Shown piece after piece: positions 16,313 through 24,625 of a DNA stretch of 64,000 nt. The stretch is from contig NZ_JAJPRF010000004.1 of NCBI RefSeq assembly GCF_021206925.1, forward strand, positions 62,001 to 126,000, written 5' to 3'. Made by a program: the position numbers and the translations under genes. Under the pieces are notes generated by a model. It saw only the letters and a list, made by a program, of their open reading frames with translations, had not been told where the DNA came from and searched no databases. Origin of the DNA: Rhodoflexus caldus. Lineage in GTDB: Bacteria; Bacteroidota; Bacteroidia; Cytophagales; Thermoflexibacteraceae. The first letter of the stretch is position 1; the number at the start of each line of letters is the position of its first letter.

Positions 16313-17569
16313 TTAGTAAGTGAATTTAAATTTGCTTAAATTAGGTTTGTTTTGGCGCTTTCGTTTGAGTTCGTGCGCATAAATTACGCGACCCAGATTT
16401 GCCATAAACGGGAAGCCGATGCTTTCGTATTCGTATTTGTCATCATTGAAAATGCCGTCTTCGTTTACATATACTACGGCACTGAGCATAAATTCAATGC
16501 CGTTTTCAAAATCTACAATATAGGCGTTGTCTAACAGGTAGCCGTATGCGTCGCCCACTTTATTAAAAATGCGGATATTTTTCGGGATGGGTTGTTTGGT
16601 ATCGCCGTACATGAAAAACTTACAATAACCGTCGTAGTTGCAGCAGGTGTCGGTGTAGGCAGGGTAGCCGCCGCTTTCTTTGGGGTACATGCTCATGTGG
16701 CGATACAGAAAGCGGTAGTCGTCTTTGGTAAGATTAAAACGCTGCCCGGGCGGTACGGTTTCGGGGAAAATAAGCGTTTGAAGTACTTTGTGCATCGTAG
16801 AGAGCGGGTAGTAATTCTTATCCGAAAAGTCCATCGGCTTTTCAATCAGTTCACCATTGGGGTTGTTGCGAAAACTCATGTAGCCCTTGCCTTTGAGCGT
16901 GGTTGTCAGCGTATTGGGATAACTTTTCTCGCTTTTTACTAATGGCTGTTGGTAAATGATTTTGTCGCCTCGGTAAAAACTGATGGGGTTTGTATAGCGC
17001 GCAGTTTCTTCCGTATCGCCCACCGAAAGGCGGTGAATCAGCCGCAGGTTGAAGCCCTTGGCATGCAGCGATTCGTTCAACTCTTCTTGTCCGATAAATT
17101 CGTAGAGGCGGTTGTAGGCATCATTATCGCTTACCAGTAATATTTTTTTGATATAATGACCAATGGAAGGCAAACCGTTAGGTGAGGTCTCGTCGGCAGC
17201 CACGGCAGTTTGGCGGTTATAGGCACTGTCTATACGCAACGGCGTTTCACGGTCTAATCCTTTGATATTCAAACGATTAATTTTTTCCAGCGCAACAATG
17301 GCGGTTGGCAGCTTCACAGTGCTTGCCGGATAGAAATACTGCTTGTCGTCTAACCGATAGGTATAATCGGTTAAAATGGGGCGGTTTTTCTTGTCGCGGT
17401 CTATTTGGGTATAAATAATTTGCACTTCGTATTTGGCAGGGTCGCTCAGCACGGTTCCAAACAGGTCGCGGCGGCTCTCCAACAACTCTGCAATCAACTT
17501 ATCTTGCTGCGCACGTGCCTGTAAGGCCGTTATTGCAACTATTGCAGGGAAAACAAGTTTCTTTTTCAT
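16313..17569 (-). CDS. Exported class A beta-lactamase-like serine hydrolase
   Basis: 418 residues. Signal peptide MKKKLVFPAIVAITALQARA (ATG at 17569 chosen; the ATG at 17605 and 17578 would add a charged extension). The active-site tetrad STVK, an SDN motif in LLVSDNDAYN and KVG in NKVGDAYGYLL are seen in the expected order, as in class A penicillin-binding fold enzymes. Long insertions separate the SDN and KVG motifs, so it is not a standard beta-lactamase; peptidoglycan or peptide ester hydrolysis is more likely. Divergent from the NagB-type gene, with only 69 bases between them, and coupled to the NuiA-like gene downstream. Confidence 0.85.
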   Translation of the reverse strand: MKKKLVFPAIVAITALQARAQQDKLIAELLESRRDLFGTVLSDPAKYEVQIIYTQIDRDKKNRPILTDYTYRLDDKQYFYPASTVKLPTAIVALEKINRLNIKGLDRETPLRIDSAYNRQTAVAADETSPNGLPSIGHYIKKILLVSDNDAYNRLYEFIGQEELNESLHAKGFNLRLIHRLSVGDTEETARYTNPISFYRGDKIIYQQPLVKSEKSYPNTLTTTLKGKGYMSFRNNPNGELIEKPMDFSDKNYYPLSTMHKVLQTLIFPETVPPGQRFNLTKDDYRFLYRHMSMYPKESGGYPAYTDTCCNYDGYCKFFMYGDTKQPIPKNIRIFNKVGDAYGYLLDNAYIVDFENGIEFMLSAVVYVNEDGIFNDDKYEYESIGFPFMANLGRVIYAHELKRKRQNKPNLSKFKFTY

Positions 17570-17638
17570 GCTTTTCATATGCCGTTTTGTTAGCTTTACA
17601 AACATAAATTTTTTTGAGCTACAAACTATCAGAAACTT

Positions 17639-19570
17639 ATGGGACAGTATCGGACGACCGCAGAATTAGGCCAATTGCGAAAATTTGAAAAAATACCGGT
17701 AGAAATTTACCCCGATGCGGTAGAAGCATCTAAAGCTGTTGCACAGGAAATTGCGGCACTTATCAAAATCAAACAAAAGAAAGGAGAAATGGCCGTTTTG
17801 GGGCTTGCCACAGGCTCAACACCCACCAAAGTATATGGAGAGTTAGTGCGGATGCATCGTGAAGAAGGGTTGAGTTTCTCCAATGTCATTACCTTCAATC
17901 TGGACGAGTACTACCCCATGCAGCCCGACTCATTGCAGAGTTACGTCCGCTTCATGAACGAATATTTATTTGACCACGTGGACATTCCGCGTGAAAACAT
18001 CAACATCCCCGACGGCACTATCCCCATGGAGCAGGCCGATGCCTTTTGCCACGAATACGAACGGAAAATTACGGCTGCCGGAGGAATTGATATTCAGTTG
18101 TTGGGAATTGGCCGCACAGGACACATCGGCTTCAACGAGCCCGGTTCTTCCAAAGAATCAACCACGCGGATGGTTACTTTAGACCGCCTAACCCGCATTG
18201 ATGCGGCAAGCGACTTTTTCAGCGAGGAAAATGTGCCGCGCCGTGCCCTTACGATGGGTGTCGGTACCATTTTAAGAGCGCGCAAAATTATCCTGATGGC
18301 ATGGGGCGAGGGCAAAGCCAAAATGATTCGCAGTACGGTAGAAGGCAACATGACCGAGATGATTCCCGCTACCTTTCTGCAATCGCACAGCAACAGTGTG
18401 GTGGTGTTGGATGAGGCTGCTGCCGCACAACTGACCCGCATCAAGACCCCTTGGCTGATTGGCCCCTGCCGTTGGAACGACCCGCAACTCATCCGCCGTG
18501 CCGTAGTGTGGTTGTGCCAGCAAGTAAACAAGCCCATTCTGAAACTCACCGACAATGATTACACCGAACACGGCATGAGCGAGTTGGTAACCGAATACGG
18601 CCCCGCCTACAATATCAATATTCAGGTTTTCAATCAGTTGCAGCATACCATCACCGGATGGCCGGGAGGCAAACCCAATGCAGACGACAGCCATCGCCCC
18701 GAACGTGCCAAACCTTTCCCTAAGCGGGTGGTTATTTTCAGCCCCCACCCCGACGATGACGTAATTTCCATGGGTGGCACACTGCTCCGATTAGTTGACC
18801 AAGGACACGATGTGCATGTAGCCTATCAAACTTCGGGTAATATTGCCGTGTTTGATGACGATGCCATTCGCTTTGCCGACTTTGTAAACGACATCAGCAA
18901 ATCCATCAACCTGCAAGGCGATGCGGTAAAAAATTGGTTCAATACGATTGTGGATTTCATCCGCAACAAACAACCGGGCCAAGTAGATATTCCTGAGGTT
19001 CAGATGATTAAGGGTATGATTCGCCGCGGAGAGGCCAAAGCGGCCTGCCGTTATTGTGGCGTACCCGACAGCAACATGCACTTCCTCGACCTGCCGTTCT
19101 ACGAAACCGGTCGCGTCAAGAAAAACCCCATAGGCGAAGCCGATATTCAGATTACGGTGGACTTGCTGCAATCCGTTAAACCGCACCAAATTTATGCAGC
19201 AGGCGACCTTTCCGACCCGCACGGCACACACCGCGTGTGTTTGCAAGCTGTTTTTGAAGCCTGCAACCGTCTGAAAAACGAAAAATGGATGAAAGACTGC
19301 TACATATGGCTCTATCGCGGTGCATGGCAAGAGTGGGACATTGACCAGATAGAAATGGCAGTGCCCATCAGCCCGCAGGAGTTGCTGCGCAAGCGCCGTG
19401 CTATTTTTAAGCACCAGTCGCAAAAAGACCGCCCACTGTTCCCGGGTTCCGATGCCCGCGAGTTTTGGCAGCGCGCCGAAGACCGCAACCGTGCCACTGC
19501 CGAAATGTACGACAAACTTGGCTTGGCTGAATATGAGGCCATTGAAGCTTTTGTGCGCTATAAATTATAG
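17639..19570 (+). CDS. nagB: Glucosamine-6-phosphate deaminase fused to a PIG-L-type deacetylase domain
   Basis: 643 residues. Residues ~20-280 are NagB: sugar-phosphate loop GLATGSTP, catalytic LDEYY (residues 88-92) and GIGRTGHIGFNEPGS; this part deaminates glucosamine-6-phosphate to fructose-6-phosphate. Residues ~360-640 form a PIG-L/LmbE-like domain with HPDDD at 370-374 and LDLPF, a metal-dependent N-deacetylase fold. The fused pair is a known Bacteroidota arrangement; it may pair deacetylation of an amino-sugar derivative with its deamination. The C-terminal activity is inferred from fold. It precedes rplU by about 95 bases without overlapping. Confidence 0.9.
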   Translation: MGQYRTTAELGQLRKFEKIPVEIYPDAVEASKAVAQEIAALIKIKQKKGEMAVLGLATGSTPTKVYGELVRMHREEGLSFSNVITFNLDEYYPMQPDSLQSYVRFMNEYLFDHVDIPRENINIPDGTIPMEQADAFCHEYERKITAAGGIDIQLLGIGRTGHIGFNEPGSSKESTTRMVTLDRLTRIDAASDFFSEENVPRRALTMGVGTILRARKIILMAWGEGKAKMIRSTVEGNMTEMIPATFLQSHSNSVVVLDEAAAAQLTRIKTPWLIGPCRWNDPQLIRRAVVWLCQQVNKPILKLTDNDYTEHGMSELVTEYGPAYNINIQVFNQLQHTITGWPGGKPNADDSHRPERAKPFPKRVVIFSPHPDDDVISMGGTLLRLVDQGHDVHVAYQTSGNIAVFDDDAIRFADFVNDISKSINLQGDAVKNWFNTIVDFIRNKQPGQVDIPEVQMIKGMIRRGEAKAACRYCGVPDSNMHFLDLPFYETGRVKKNPIGEADIQITVDLLQSVKPHQIYAAGDLSDPHGTHRVCLQAVFEACNRLKNEKWMKDCYIWLYRGAWQEWDIDQIEMAVPISPQELLRKRRAIFKHQSQKDRPLFPGSDAREFWQRAEDRNRATAEMYDKLGLAEYEAIEAFVRYKL

Positions 19571-19601
19571 GCCGATTTCTTCAAAAACTTTTCCGGGCGG
19601 C

Positions 19602-19633
19602 TTTGGCAGTTCGGAATAATTGGGCTAATTTTG
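19602..19633 (+). promoter_or_regulatory. Promoter of rplU-rpmA (TTTG, 20 bases, TAATTTTG)
   Basis: TTTG at 19602-19605 and TAATTTTG at 19626-19633 are separated by 20 bases, matching the Bacteroidota primary sigma promoter TTTG-N19/20-TAnnTTTG. Transcription would start near 19638, giving a leader of about 28 bases before rplU. Confidence 0.75.
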
Positions 19634-19665
19634 CCCCACTTTTTCCATTCATAAAAACGAATAAG

Positions 19666-19977
19666 ATGTACGCAATTGTAGAAATCGCCGGACAACAGTT
19701 CAAGGTAGAAAAAGACCGTTTCATCTACACGCATCGTTTGGACGCAGCCGAAGGTGATGTGCTCACTTTTGACCGCGTATTGCTGGTAGACAACAACGGC
19801 ACCGTAAACGTTGGAACTCCGACAGTATCGGGTGCGAAAGTAACAGGTAAAGTGCTTGCCCATGTAAAAGGCGAGAAAGTGGTGGTTTTCAAGAAAAAGC
19901 GCCGCAAAACTTATGTGAAGCGCAACGGACACCGTCAGCAGTTTACCAAAGTACTCATTGAAGGAATTAACGCATAA
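19666..19977 (+). CDS. rplU: 50S ribosomal protein L21
   Basis: 103 residues. Begins [19 protein letters not shown] and ends KVLIEGINA, the normal L21 pattern; the [18 protein letters not shown] strand and the [12 protein letters not shown] tail that contacts 23S rRNA are visible. The ATG at 19666 is used rather than an in-frame ATG at 19603, which would overlap the promoter. rpmA follows 20 bases downstream, the usual order. Confidence 0.97.
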   Translation: MYAIVEIAGQQFKVEKDRFIYTHRLDAAEGDVLTFDRVLLVDNNGTVNVGTPTVSGAKVTGKVLAHVKGEKVVVFKKKRRKTYVKRNGHRQQFTKVLIEGINA

Positions 19978-19997
19978 GTTTAAACTCTGATACGACT

Positions 19998-20258
19998 ATG
20001 GCACACAAGAAAGGGGTAGGTAGCTCCAAAAACGGTCGCGAATCGGAAAGCAAGCGCCTCGGCGTGAAAATTTTCGGTGGCCAGCAAGTGATAGCCGGCA
20101 ACATTATCGTTCGCCAGCGCGGTACCAAGCATCATCCGGGCAAAAACGTAGGTATTGGTAAAGACCATACTCTGTTTGCACTGGTAGATGGCACTGTAAC
20201 TTTTAAGCGCAGCAAAGACCGCTCTTTTGTATCGGTTGAGCCTGCAACACAAGGCTAA
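19998..20258 (+). CDS. rpmA: 50S ribosomal protein L27
   Basis: 86 residues, [16 protein letters not shown] followed by [22 protein letters not shown], the conserved L27 N-terminal and core sequence. L27 places its N-terminus near the peptidyl transferase centre. No cleavable N-terminal extension of the Firmicutes type. Same transcript as rplU; terminator follows. Confidence 0.98.
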   Translation: MAHKKGVGSSKNGRESESKRLGVKIFGGQQVIAGNIIVRQRGTKHHPGKNVGIGKDHTLFALVDGTVTFKRSKDRSFVSVEPATQG

Positions 20259-20286
20259 TCAAAGCAGCATTGTTCATGTTAAATGA

Positions 20287-20318
20287 GCCATTCCGAATTT
20301 TTTCGGAGTGGCTTTTTT
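20287..20318 (+). terminator. Terminator after rpmA
   Basis: Stem GCCATTCCGAA / TTCGGAGTGGC (20287-20297, 20302-20312, one G-U pair) with a TTTT loop, then TTTTTT. A classic Rho-independent terminator 28 bases past the stop. Confidence 0.92.
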
Positions 20319-20410
20319 GTTTGGTTTAAACGCGAATTGTGGGGCCTTATTGAAAAATTTATATTCTTTGCCTTAACAGTCAGGGGCTGCGGCGTACAAC
20401 ATACAACTGC

Positions 20411-20485
20411 TAACAGGACACTATAAACAAGCACAGGAGGTTTGCGAAAAATGCTTTATGTAAGTTATTGATAAACAAGCTATAT
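20411..20485. repeat. Dispersed intergenic element, copy B
   Basis: Counterpart of 10531-10600, sharing TATAAA, AAGCxCA, the exact core TTTGCGAAA and an AT-rich tail (TAAGTTATTGATAAACA here). Lies between the rpmA terminator and the terminator of the 94-residue gene. Confidence 0.4.
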
Positions 20486-20537
20486 GTAAAATACTTGCAT
20501 ATGCTACTGCAAATATTAGCGCCCTTAGGTTCAAATG

Positions 20538-20573
20538 AAAAAGGCACGAAACACAAATAATATGCTTCGTGCC
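20538..20573 (-). terminator. Terminator of the 94-residue conserved gene
   Basis: Perfect 8-bp stem GGCACGAA / TTCGTGCC (20543-20550, 20566-20573), 15-base loop. On the minus strand it is followed by TTTTT (complement of 20538-20542). It sits 24 bases downstream of that gene's stop. Confidence 0.75.
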
Positions 20574-20596
20574 CAAGTTTTTATAAGCAGAGATAT

Positions 20597-20881
20597 TCAG
20601 TATTCTATCCGCAGAATAGCATTAACAGGAATTGTGCGTCCCCCTTTGAGGCTCACGTGGTTATCATCCGACTGCCAGATGGTGGTCAGCAATTGACCTA
20701 CTTGACCATCTGCCATCTGACAAATAATTTTTACTTTGTGTTGATAAATATTCCCTAAAGCTGTTGCCTTTTGAATTTGAGATTTTCGGTCAGCACGCAA
20801 TCTGCTATCCTGCAACACATCGTGTTGCGCAAACATATAAGGATTAACAACTTCTTTTGCTAAAATGACAGTTGGGTTCAT
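20597..20881 (-). CDS. Small conserved Bacteroidota protein of unknown function
   Basis: 94 residues with no signal peptide. The C-terminal block (ALGNIYQHKVKIICQ, LLTTIWQSDDNHVSLKGG, TIPVNAILRIEY) looks like a small beta-barrel and resembles many uncharacterised Bacteroidota proteins of this size. Nothing catalytic is seen. It is a stand-alone gene flanked by non-coding DNA, with its own terminator downstream. The nucleotide pattern and terminator support a real gene. Confidence 0.6.
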   Translation of the reverse strand: MNPTVILAKEVVNPYMFAQHDVLQDSRLRADRKSQIQKATALGNIYQHKVKIICQMADGQVGQLLTTIWQSDDNHVSLKGGRTIPVNAILRIEY

Positions 20882-21147
20882 AAGTGTTGATGGTTTAAGG
20901 TAAAGTACTAAAATTGAGGTAAGGTTTCAATTACAGTTTTCTGCGCCCTTTCATAAAAAAGACGACACAAGACCTTGGTTAGTAAAGAGAGTCATTGCAT
21001 TAATTTACATAAAAATTCTGCAAAAGGTTGTCCGATTCAGAAAAATTAACAATTGGCAAACAATAAAAAACTGCCGGATTTGAAGTAAACCCGGCAGTTA
21101 TACAAAAGCAAAAGAGGTATAATTGCAATAATTCCGTATGCTTATTG
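20882..21147. other. 266-base gap with the fadN terminator
   Basis: AT-rich region between the 94-residue gene and the beta-oxidation gene. Holds the terminator at 21065-21099 for the latter. No coding frame with support was seen. Confidence 0.5.
21065..21099 (-). terminator. Terminator of the beta-oxidation gene
   Basis: 9-bp stem AACTGCCGG / CCGGCAGTT (21069-21077, 21091-21099). On the minus strand it is followed by TTTTTT (complement of 21065-21070). Lies about 50 bases downstream of the minus-strand gene ending at 21148. Confidence 0.85.
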
Positions 21148-23553
21148 TTAGTTACGGACGGTTTTGCCTTTGAAAAGCAGCCCGTGGATGCGCTCTAATG
21201 TTTTAGGCTCACCGGAAAGCGACAGGAAGGCTTCGCGTTCCAAATCGAGCAAGTACTGCTCGCTGACCATTTGCGGATAGCTCAGGTCGCCGCCGCTCAT
21301 CACGTAAGCAATTTTCTTGGCAATTTTTGCATCGTGTTCGCTGATGTAGTTGCCGTAGCGCATACTTACGATACCTGTTTCAAACAGTGCCAGCGCGGTT
21401 TTACCCAGTACTTTAATGTCTTTGCGTTGTACGGGTTTGGTATAGCCTGCTTCTGCAAGTACAATAGCTGCCCGCTTGGCATCAGCCAATACATGCGAAC
21501 GGTGCATGGTAATACTGTCGGTCGGGCGAATGTACCCCAACTCTTTGGCTTCGTGCGCCGAGGTAGAAACTTTGGCCATGGCAATGTTCATAAAGAACTC
21601 TTGCAGGCGGTTCAGTTCCACGTCGCCTTTGGCGTAGCTGTCCGATGCACGCAGGGTCATTTCTTTGGTGCCGCCGCCTGCAGGAATCAAGCCAACACCT
21701 ACTTCCACCAAGCCCATGTAGGTTTCTGCATGTGCCTGAATGTGGTCGGCGTGGAGTTGGAGCTCGCAGCCGCCACCGAGTGCCAGCCCCGAAGGTGCGG
21801 TTACTACGGGCACAGATGAGTAACGGGCACGCATCATCGTATTTTGGAAAGCAGCAATAGAGAAGTTGATTTCGTCAAATTCGCCGTTGCTGGCTGCCAT
21901 AAACAGCATGGCAAGATTTGCACCTGCCGAAAAGTTTGCCCCGTCATTACCGATTACCAAGCCGCGGAAGTTTTCTTCCGCTTTGGTAATAGCCGTATTG
22001 ATACCTTCCAACACCTCTGCGCCCATGCTGTTCATTTTGGTATGGAACTCTAAGCCCAAGATGCCATCGCCGAGGTCAAACAGGGTAGTGCCCGAGTTGC
22101 CCCATACTTTGTTGGTAGGGCGGAGGTTGTCCAGAATGATAAAGCCTTCGCTGCCCGGGATGACTTTGTAGGATTTAGTCGGGATGTCGTAGTAGTGGCG
22201 GATGCCTTTTTCTACCTTGTAGAACGATTCGTTGCCACCTGCCAGCATGTCATATACCCACTGTGCAGGTTTTTCATTGGCGGCTTCCATTTTGGCAACC
22301 GTTTCGCGAACGCCGAGCAAGTCCCATGTTTCAAACGGGCCGAGTTCCCAAGCAAAACCGGCAGCTACGGCTTGATCAATGCGGTAGAGTTCATCAGCGA
22401 TTTCGGGGATGCGATACGAGCAGTATTTGAACAGGTCGTAGAAAGTAGCGCGATAAAATTCGCCTGCTTTATCGTTGCTATTAACCAATTTCGGAATGCG
22501 CAACTTAACGTTGTCAATATCTTTTACCGCACCTATGGAGTCAAATTTAGGCTTGGTTTGCGGCTCATATTCAAAAGTTTTGAGGTTCAGGGTCAGAATT
22601 TGGCTTTTGCCGTCTGCGCCTTTTACCTTCTTAAAGAAGCCCTGACCTGTTTTATCACCCAACCACTTGCGGTCGTAAAGTTCTTTGACAACACGCGGCA
22701 GTTTGAAGGCATCGCGGCTTTCGTCGTGCGTAAGGGCAGCGTAGAGGTTGTTAGATACGTTTACGGTCGTATCCAGACCTACCACATCGCTGGTGCGGAA
22801 GGTTGCCGACTTGGCTCGCCCGATGATAGTGCCTGTCAGTGCATCCACCTCATCAACGGTCAAGTCAAAAGTATCCAGCTTGTGCATGGCCGACATCATG
22901 CTGTAAACACCGATGCGGTTGGCAATAAATGCGGGAGTATCTTTACACAATACGGTTTCTTTGCCCAGATAAAGCGCCCCGTAGTGCATCAGGAAATCCA
23001 CAATATCAGGGTTGGTTTTCGGGCCGGGGATAATTTCCAGCAGTTTCAGATAGCGCGGCGGGTTGAAGAAGTGCGTACCGCAAAAGTTTGCCTGAAAATC
23101 ATCGCTGCGGCCTTCGCACATGAGCGCCATAGGAATGCCCGATGTGTTGGAGGTAATGAGCGTGCCTTTTTTGCGGAATTTTTCTACCTGCTCAAATACC
23201 TGCTTTTTGATGTCTAAACGCTCAACAACGGCTTCCAGCACCCAGTCGCAATCGGCAATTTTTTTCATATCGTCCTGAAAATTGCCGGTTTGAATAAGGG
23301 AAGCGACTTTGGAATGATACACCGGCGAAGGGCTGGATTTGAGCGCTGCCGCTAATGCGTCGTTTACAATGCGATTGCGCACTGCGGGATGCTCAACGGT
23401 CAGCCCTTTTGCCCGCTCAGCCTCGTTGGGTTCGGCAGGCACAATATCTAACAGGAGCACTTCCACGCCAATATTGGCAAAATGACAAGCGATGCGTGAG
23501 CCCATCACGCCGGAGCCTAATACGGCTACTTTTTTGATGCTGCGGTTTTTCAT
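21148..23553 (-). CDS. fadN: Bifunctional 3-hydroxyacyl-CoA dehydrogenase / enoyl-CoA hydratase (FadN-like)
   Basis: 801 residues, length near the B. subtilis FadN. N-terminal NAD-binding domain: VLGSGVMGSRIACHFANIGVEV (glycine-rich loop), with GTHFFNPP carrying the catalytic histidine. C-terminal crotonase domain: FSAGANL (oxyanion loop), GGGCELQLHAD and LVEVGVGLIPAGGG carrying the two hydratase glutamates. It performs the hydration and dehydrogenation steps of fatty-acid beta-oxidation. No thiolase or acyl-CoA dehydrogenase gene follows in the window. It ends an operon after MarR and DUF2147 genes with a 50-base gap. Confidence 0.92.
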   Translation of the reverse strand: MKNRSIKKVAVLGSGVMGSRIACHFANIGVEVLLLDIVPAEPNEAERAKGLTVEHPAVRNRIVNDALAAALKSSPSPVYHSKVASLIQTGNFQDDMKKIADCDWVLEAVVERLDIKKQVFEQVEKFRKKGTLITSNTSGIPMALMCEGRSDDFQANFCGTHFFNPPRYLKLLEIIPGPKTNPDIVDFLMHYGALYLGKETVLCKDTPAFIANRIGVYSMMSAMHKLDTFDLTVDEVDALTGTIIGRAKSATFRTSDVVGLDTTVNVSNNLYAALTHDESRDAFKLPRVVKELYDRKWLGDKTGQGFFKKVKGADGKSQILTLNLKTFEYEPQTKPKFDSIGAVKDIDNVKLRIPKLVNSNDKAGEFYRATFYDLFKYCSYRIPEIADELYRIDQAVAAGFAWELGPFETWDLLGVRETVAKMEAANEKPAQWVYDMLAGGNESFYKVEKGIRHYYDIPTKSYKVIPGSEGFIILDNLRPTNKVWGNSGTTLFDLGDGILGLEFHTKMNSMGAEVLEGINTAITKAEENFRGLVIGNDGANFSAGANLAMLFMAASNGEFDEINFSIAAFQNTMMRARYSSVPVVTAPSGLALGGGCELQLHADHIQAHAETYMGLVEVGVGLIPAGGGTKEMTLRASDSYAKGDVELNRLQEFFMNIAMAKVSTSAHEAKELGYIRPTDSITMHRSHVLADAKRAAIVLAEAGYTKPVQRKDIKVLGKTALALFETGIVSMRYGNYISEHDAKIAKKIAYVMSGGDLSYPQMVSEQYLLDLEREAFLSLSGEPKTLERIHGLLFKGKTVRN

Positions 23554-23603
23554 TTCTTTTGGTTGGTGATTGGTCGTCGTATCTAATTGAAAGTAAATAA
23601 AAC

Positions 23604-24035
23604 TTACTGATGCTTGTACCAGTTTTGTGTGCGGTAAAGGAAAGCGATATAGCCGCGTACTTTCAGCACGCCGTTTTCAATCCACAACTTGCAATCATAA
23701 ATTTTGCCGTTGTTGGGGTCTAAAATATCGCCACCTTTAAATTCGTTGCCTTTCTTTTCCAGATTGCGGATGATAACCATGCCGATGACTTTTTTACCCT
23801 TGCGGTCGTCGGTGCACTTGTCGCAAACGGGGTCGGGGGTTTCATTGGCGCGATAGAAAATTTCGGTAATTTTACCAAAATACTTATCGCCTTGCTTGTA
23901 AATTTCTACAATAGAACGCGGTTTCCCGTCCTCGTCATCAATGGTTTTCCACTTGCCGACTATGTCTTGGCCAAATGAGGCGTTGCTCAAAAGCCAAATG
24001 ATGCAAACAGCAAAGCCCAAAAAACGGATTTTCAT
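23604..24035 (-). CDS. DUF2147 exported protein
   Basis: 143 residues with a signal peptide (MKIRFLGFAVCIIWLLSN, cleavage near SFG). The mature part starts DIVGKWKTIDDEDG, then IVEIYKQGDKYFGKI, CDKCTDDRKGKKVIG and a final WYKHQ, the DUF2147 pattern. A CDKC pair of cysteines could form a disulfide. Small periplasmic beta-barrel-like protein of unknown function. Starts one base after the marR stop. Confidence 0.85.
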   Translation of the reverse strand: MKIRFLGFAVCIIWLLSNASFGQDIVGKWKTIDDEDGKPRSIVEIYKQGDKYFGKITEIFYRANETPDPVCDKCTDDRKGKKVIGMVIIRNLEKKGNEFKGGDILDPNNGKIYDCKLWIENGVLKVRGYIAFLYRTQNWYKHQ

Positions 24036-24036
24036 A

Positions 24037-24531
24037 TTATTTGACGGCTAAAGATTCTTCGTCTAAGTCTAATTCGAGCGTAGGCATTTTGTAAGACTCT
24101 ACCACCTCATTGATTTTATCAATGACCTCGAAAAATACCTGCATTTTTTCTTCGCTAACCGCTTCCCGCACTCGTTTGTTGAACTCTTTTACCACCTGAC
24201 GTGAGGCTTCCCGCTTAATTTTACCCTCTTCGGTCAGGCAAATCAGCACTTTTCGGCGGTCTTTTTCGTCCTGTTGGCGATAAATCATCCCCTCTTCCTC
24301 CATTGTTTTCAGCATACGGCTTAGGCTGCGGGCTTCCATGCCCATCAAGGGTGCAATTTTGGTTGCGGGTGTGCCGTGTTCTTTGTCTATGTTTAGCAAC
24401 ACGAAACCGTTTGAGTGGGTAATACCATGCTCCGCCCCCAGCACGTTATACATTTTCGCTATTGCCAGCCATGTTGCCTTTACACTGAAATCAACGGATT
24501 GCTTTTTCTTATCGTTGTCTTGCTTACTCAT
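24037..24531 (-). CDS. MarR-family transcription regulator
   Basis: 164 residues with the winged-helix pattern: helices to LLNIDKEHGTPATKIAPLMGMEARSLSRMLKTMEEEGMIYRQQDEKDRRKVLICLTEEGK (recognition helix around RSLSRML; wing DEKDRRK). The ATG at 24531 is used; a TTG at 24558 would lie inside the -7 element. It heads a unit with DUF2147 and a beta-oxidation enzyme, so it may sense a fatty-acid-related ligand. Long final helix EEKMQVFFEVIDKINEVV fits MarR dimerisation. Confidence 0.88.
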   Translation of the reverse strand: MSKQDNDKKKQSVDFSVKATWLAIAKMYNVLGAEHGITHSNGFVLLNIDKEHGTPATKIAPLMGMEARSLSRMLKTMEEEGMIYRQQDEKDRRKVLICLTEEGKIKREASRQVVKEFNKRVREAVSEEKMQVFFEVIDKINEVVESYKMPTLELDLDEESLAVK

Positions 24532-24555
24532 CGCTATACCACCGTGTATTTCTGC

Positions 24556-24563
24556 CAAAAGTA
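24556..24563 (-). promoter_or_regulatory. -7 element of the marR unit (TACTTTTG)
   Basis: On the minus strand TACTTTTG fits TAnnTTTG, 24 bases before the ATG at 24531. The element lies over the alternative TTG start and thereby argues for the ATG. No clear -33 element. Confidence 0.6.
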
Positions 24564-24625
24564 AGCAAAAATATTATGCTTGCATACTATTTATGAATTT
24601 TTTCTTGTGAAAATTGGCGGCAGTT

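Larger units (their letters stand above)
20259..20596. other. 338-base gap with two terminators and a dispersed element
   Basis: Contains the rpmA terminator at 20287-20318, the second copy of the dispersed intergenic element at 20411-20485 and a terminator hairpin serving the minus-strand gene beyond 20597. No coding frame with family support. Confidence 0.5.

Noticed and set aside
22195-23217. 340-residue plus-strand frame
   Set aside because: Lies entirely antisense to the FadN-like gene, and its translation has no recognisable domain.
24532-24558. TTG start for the MarR gene
   Set aside because: The codon lies within the predicted -7 element, so the ATG at 24531 is more likely.
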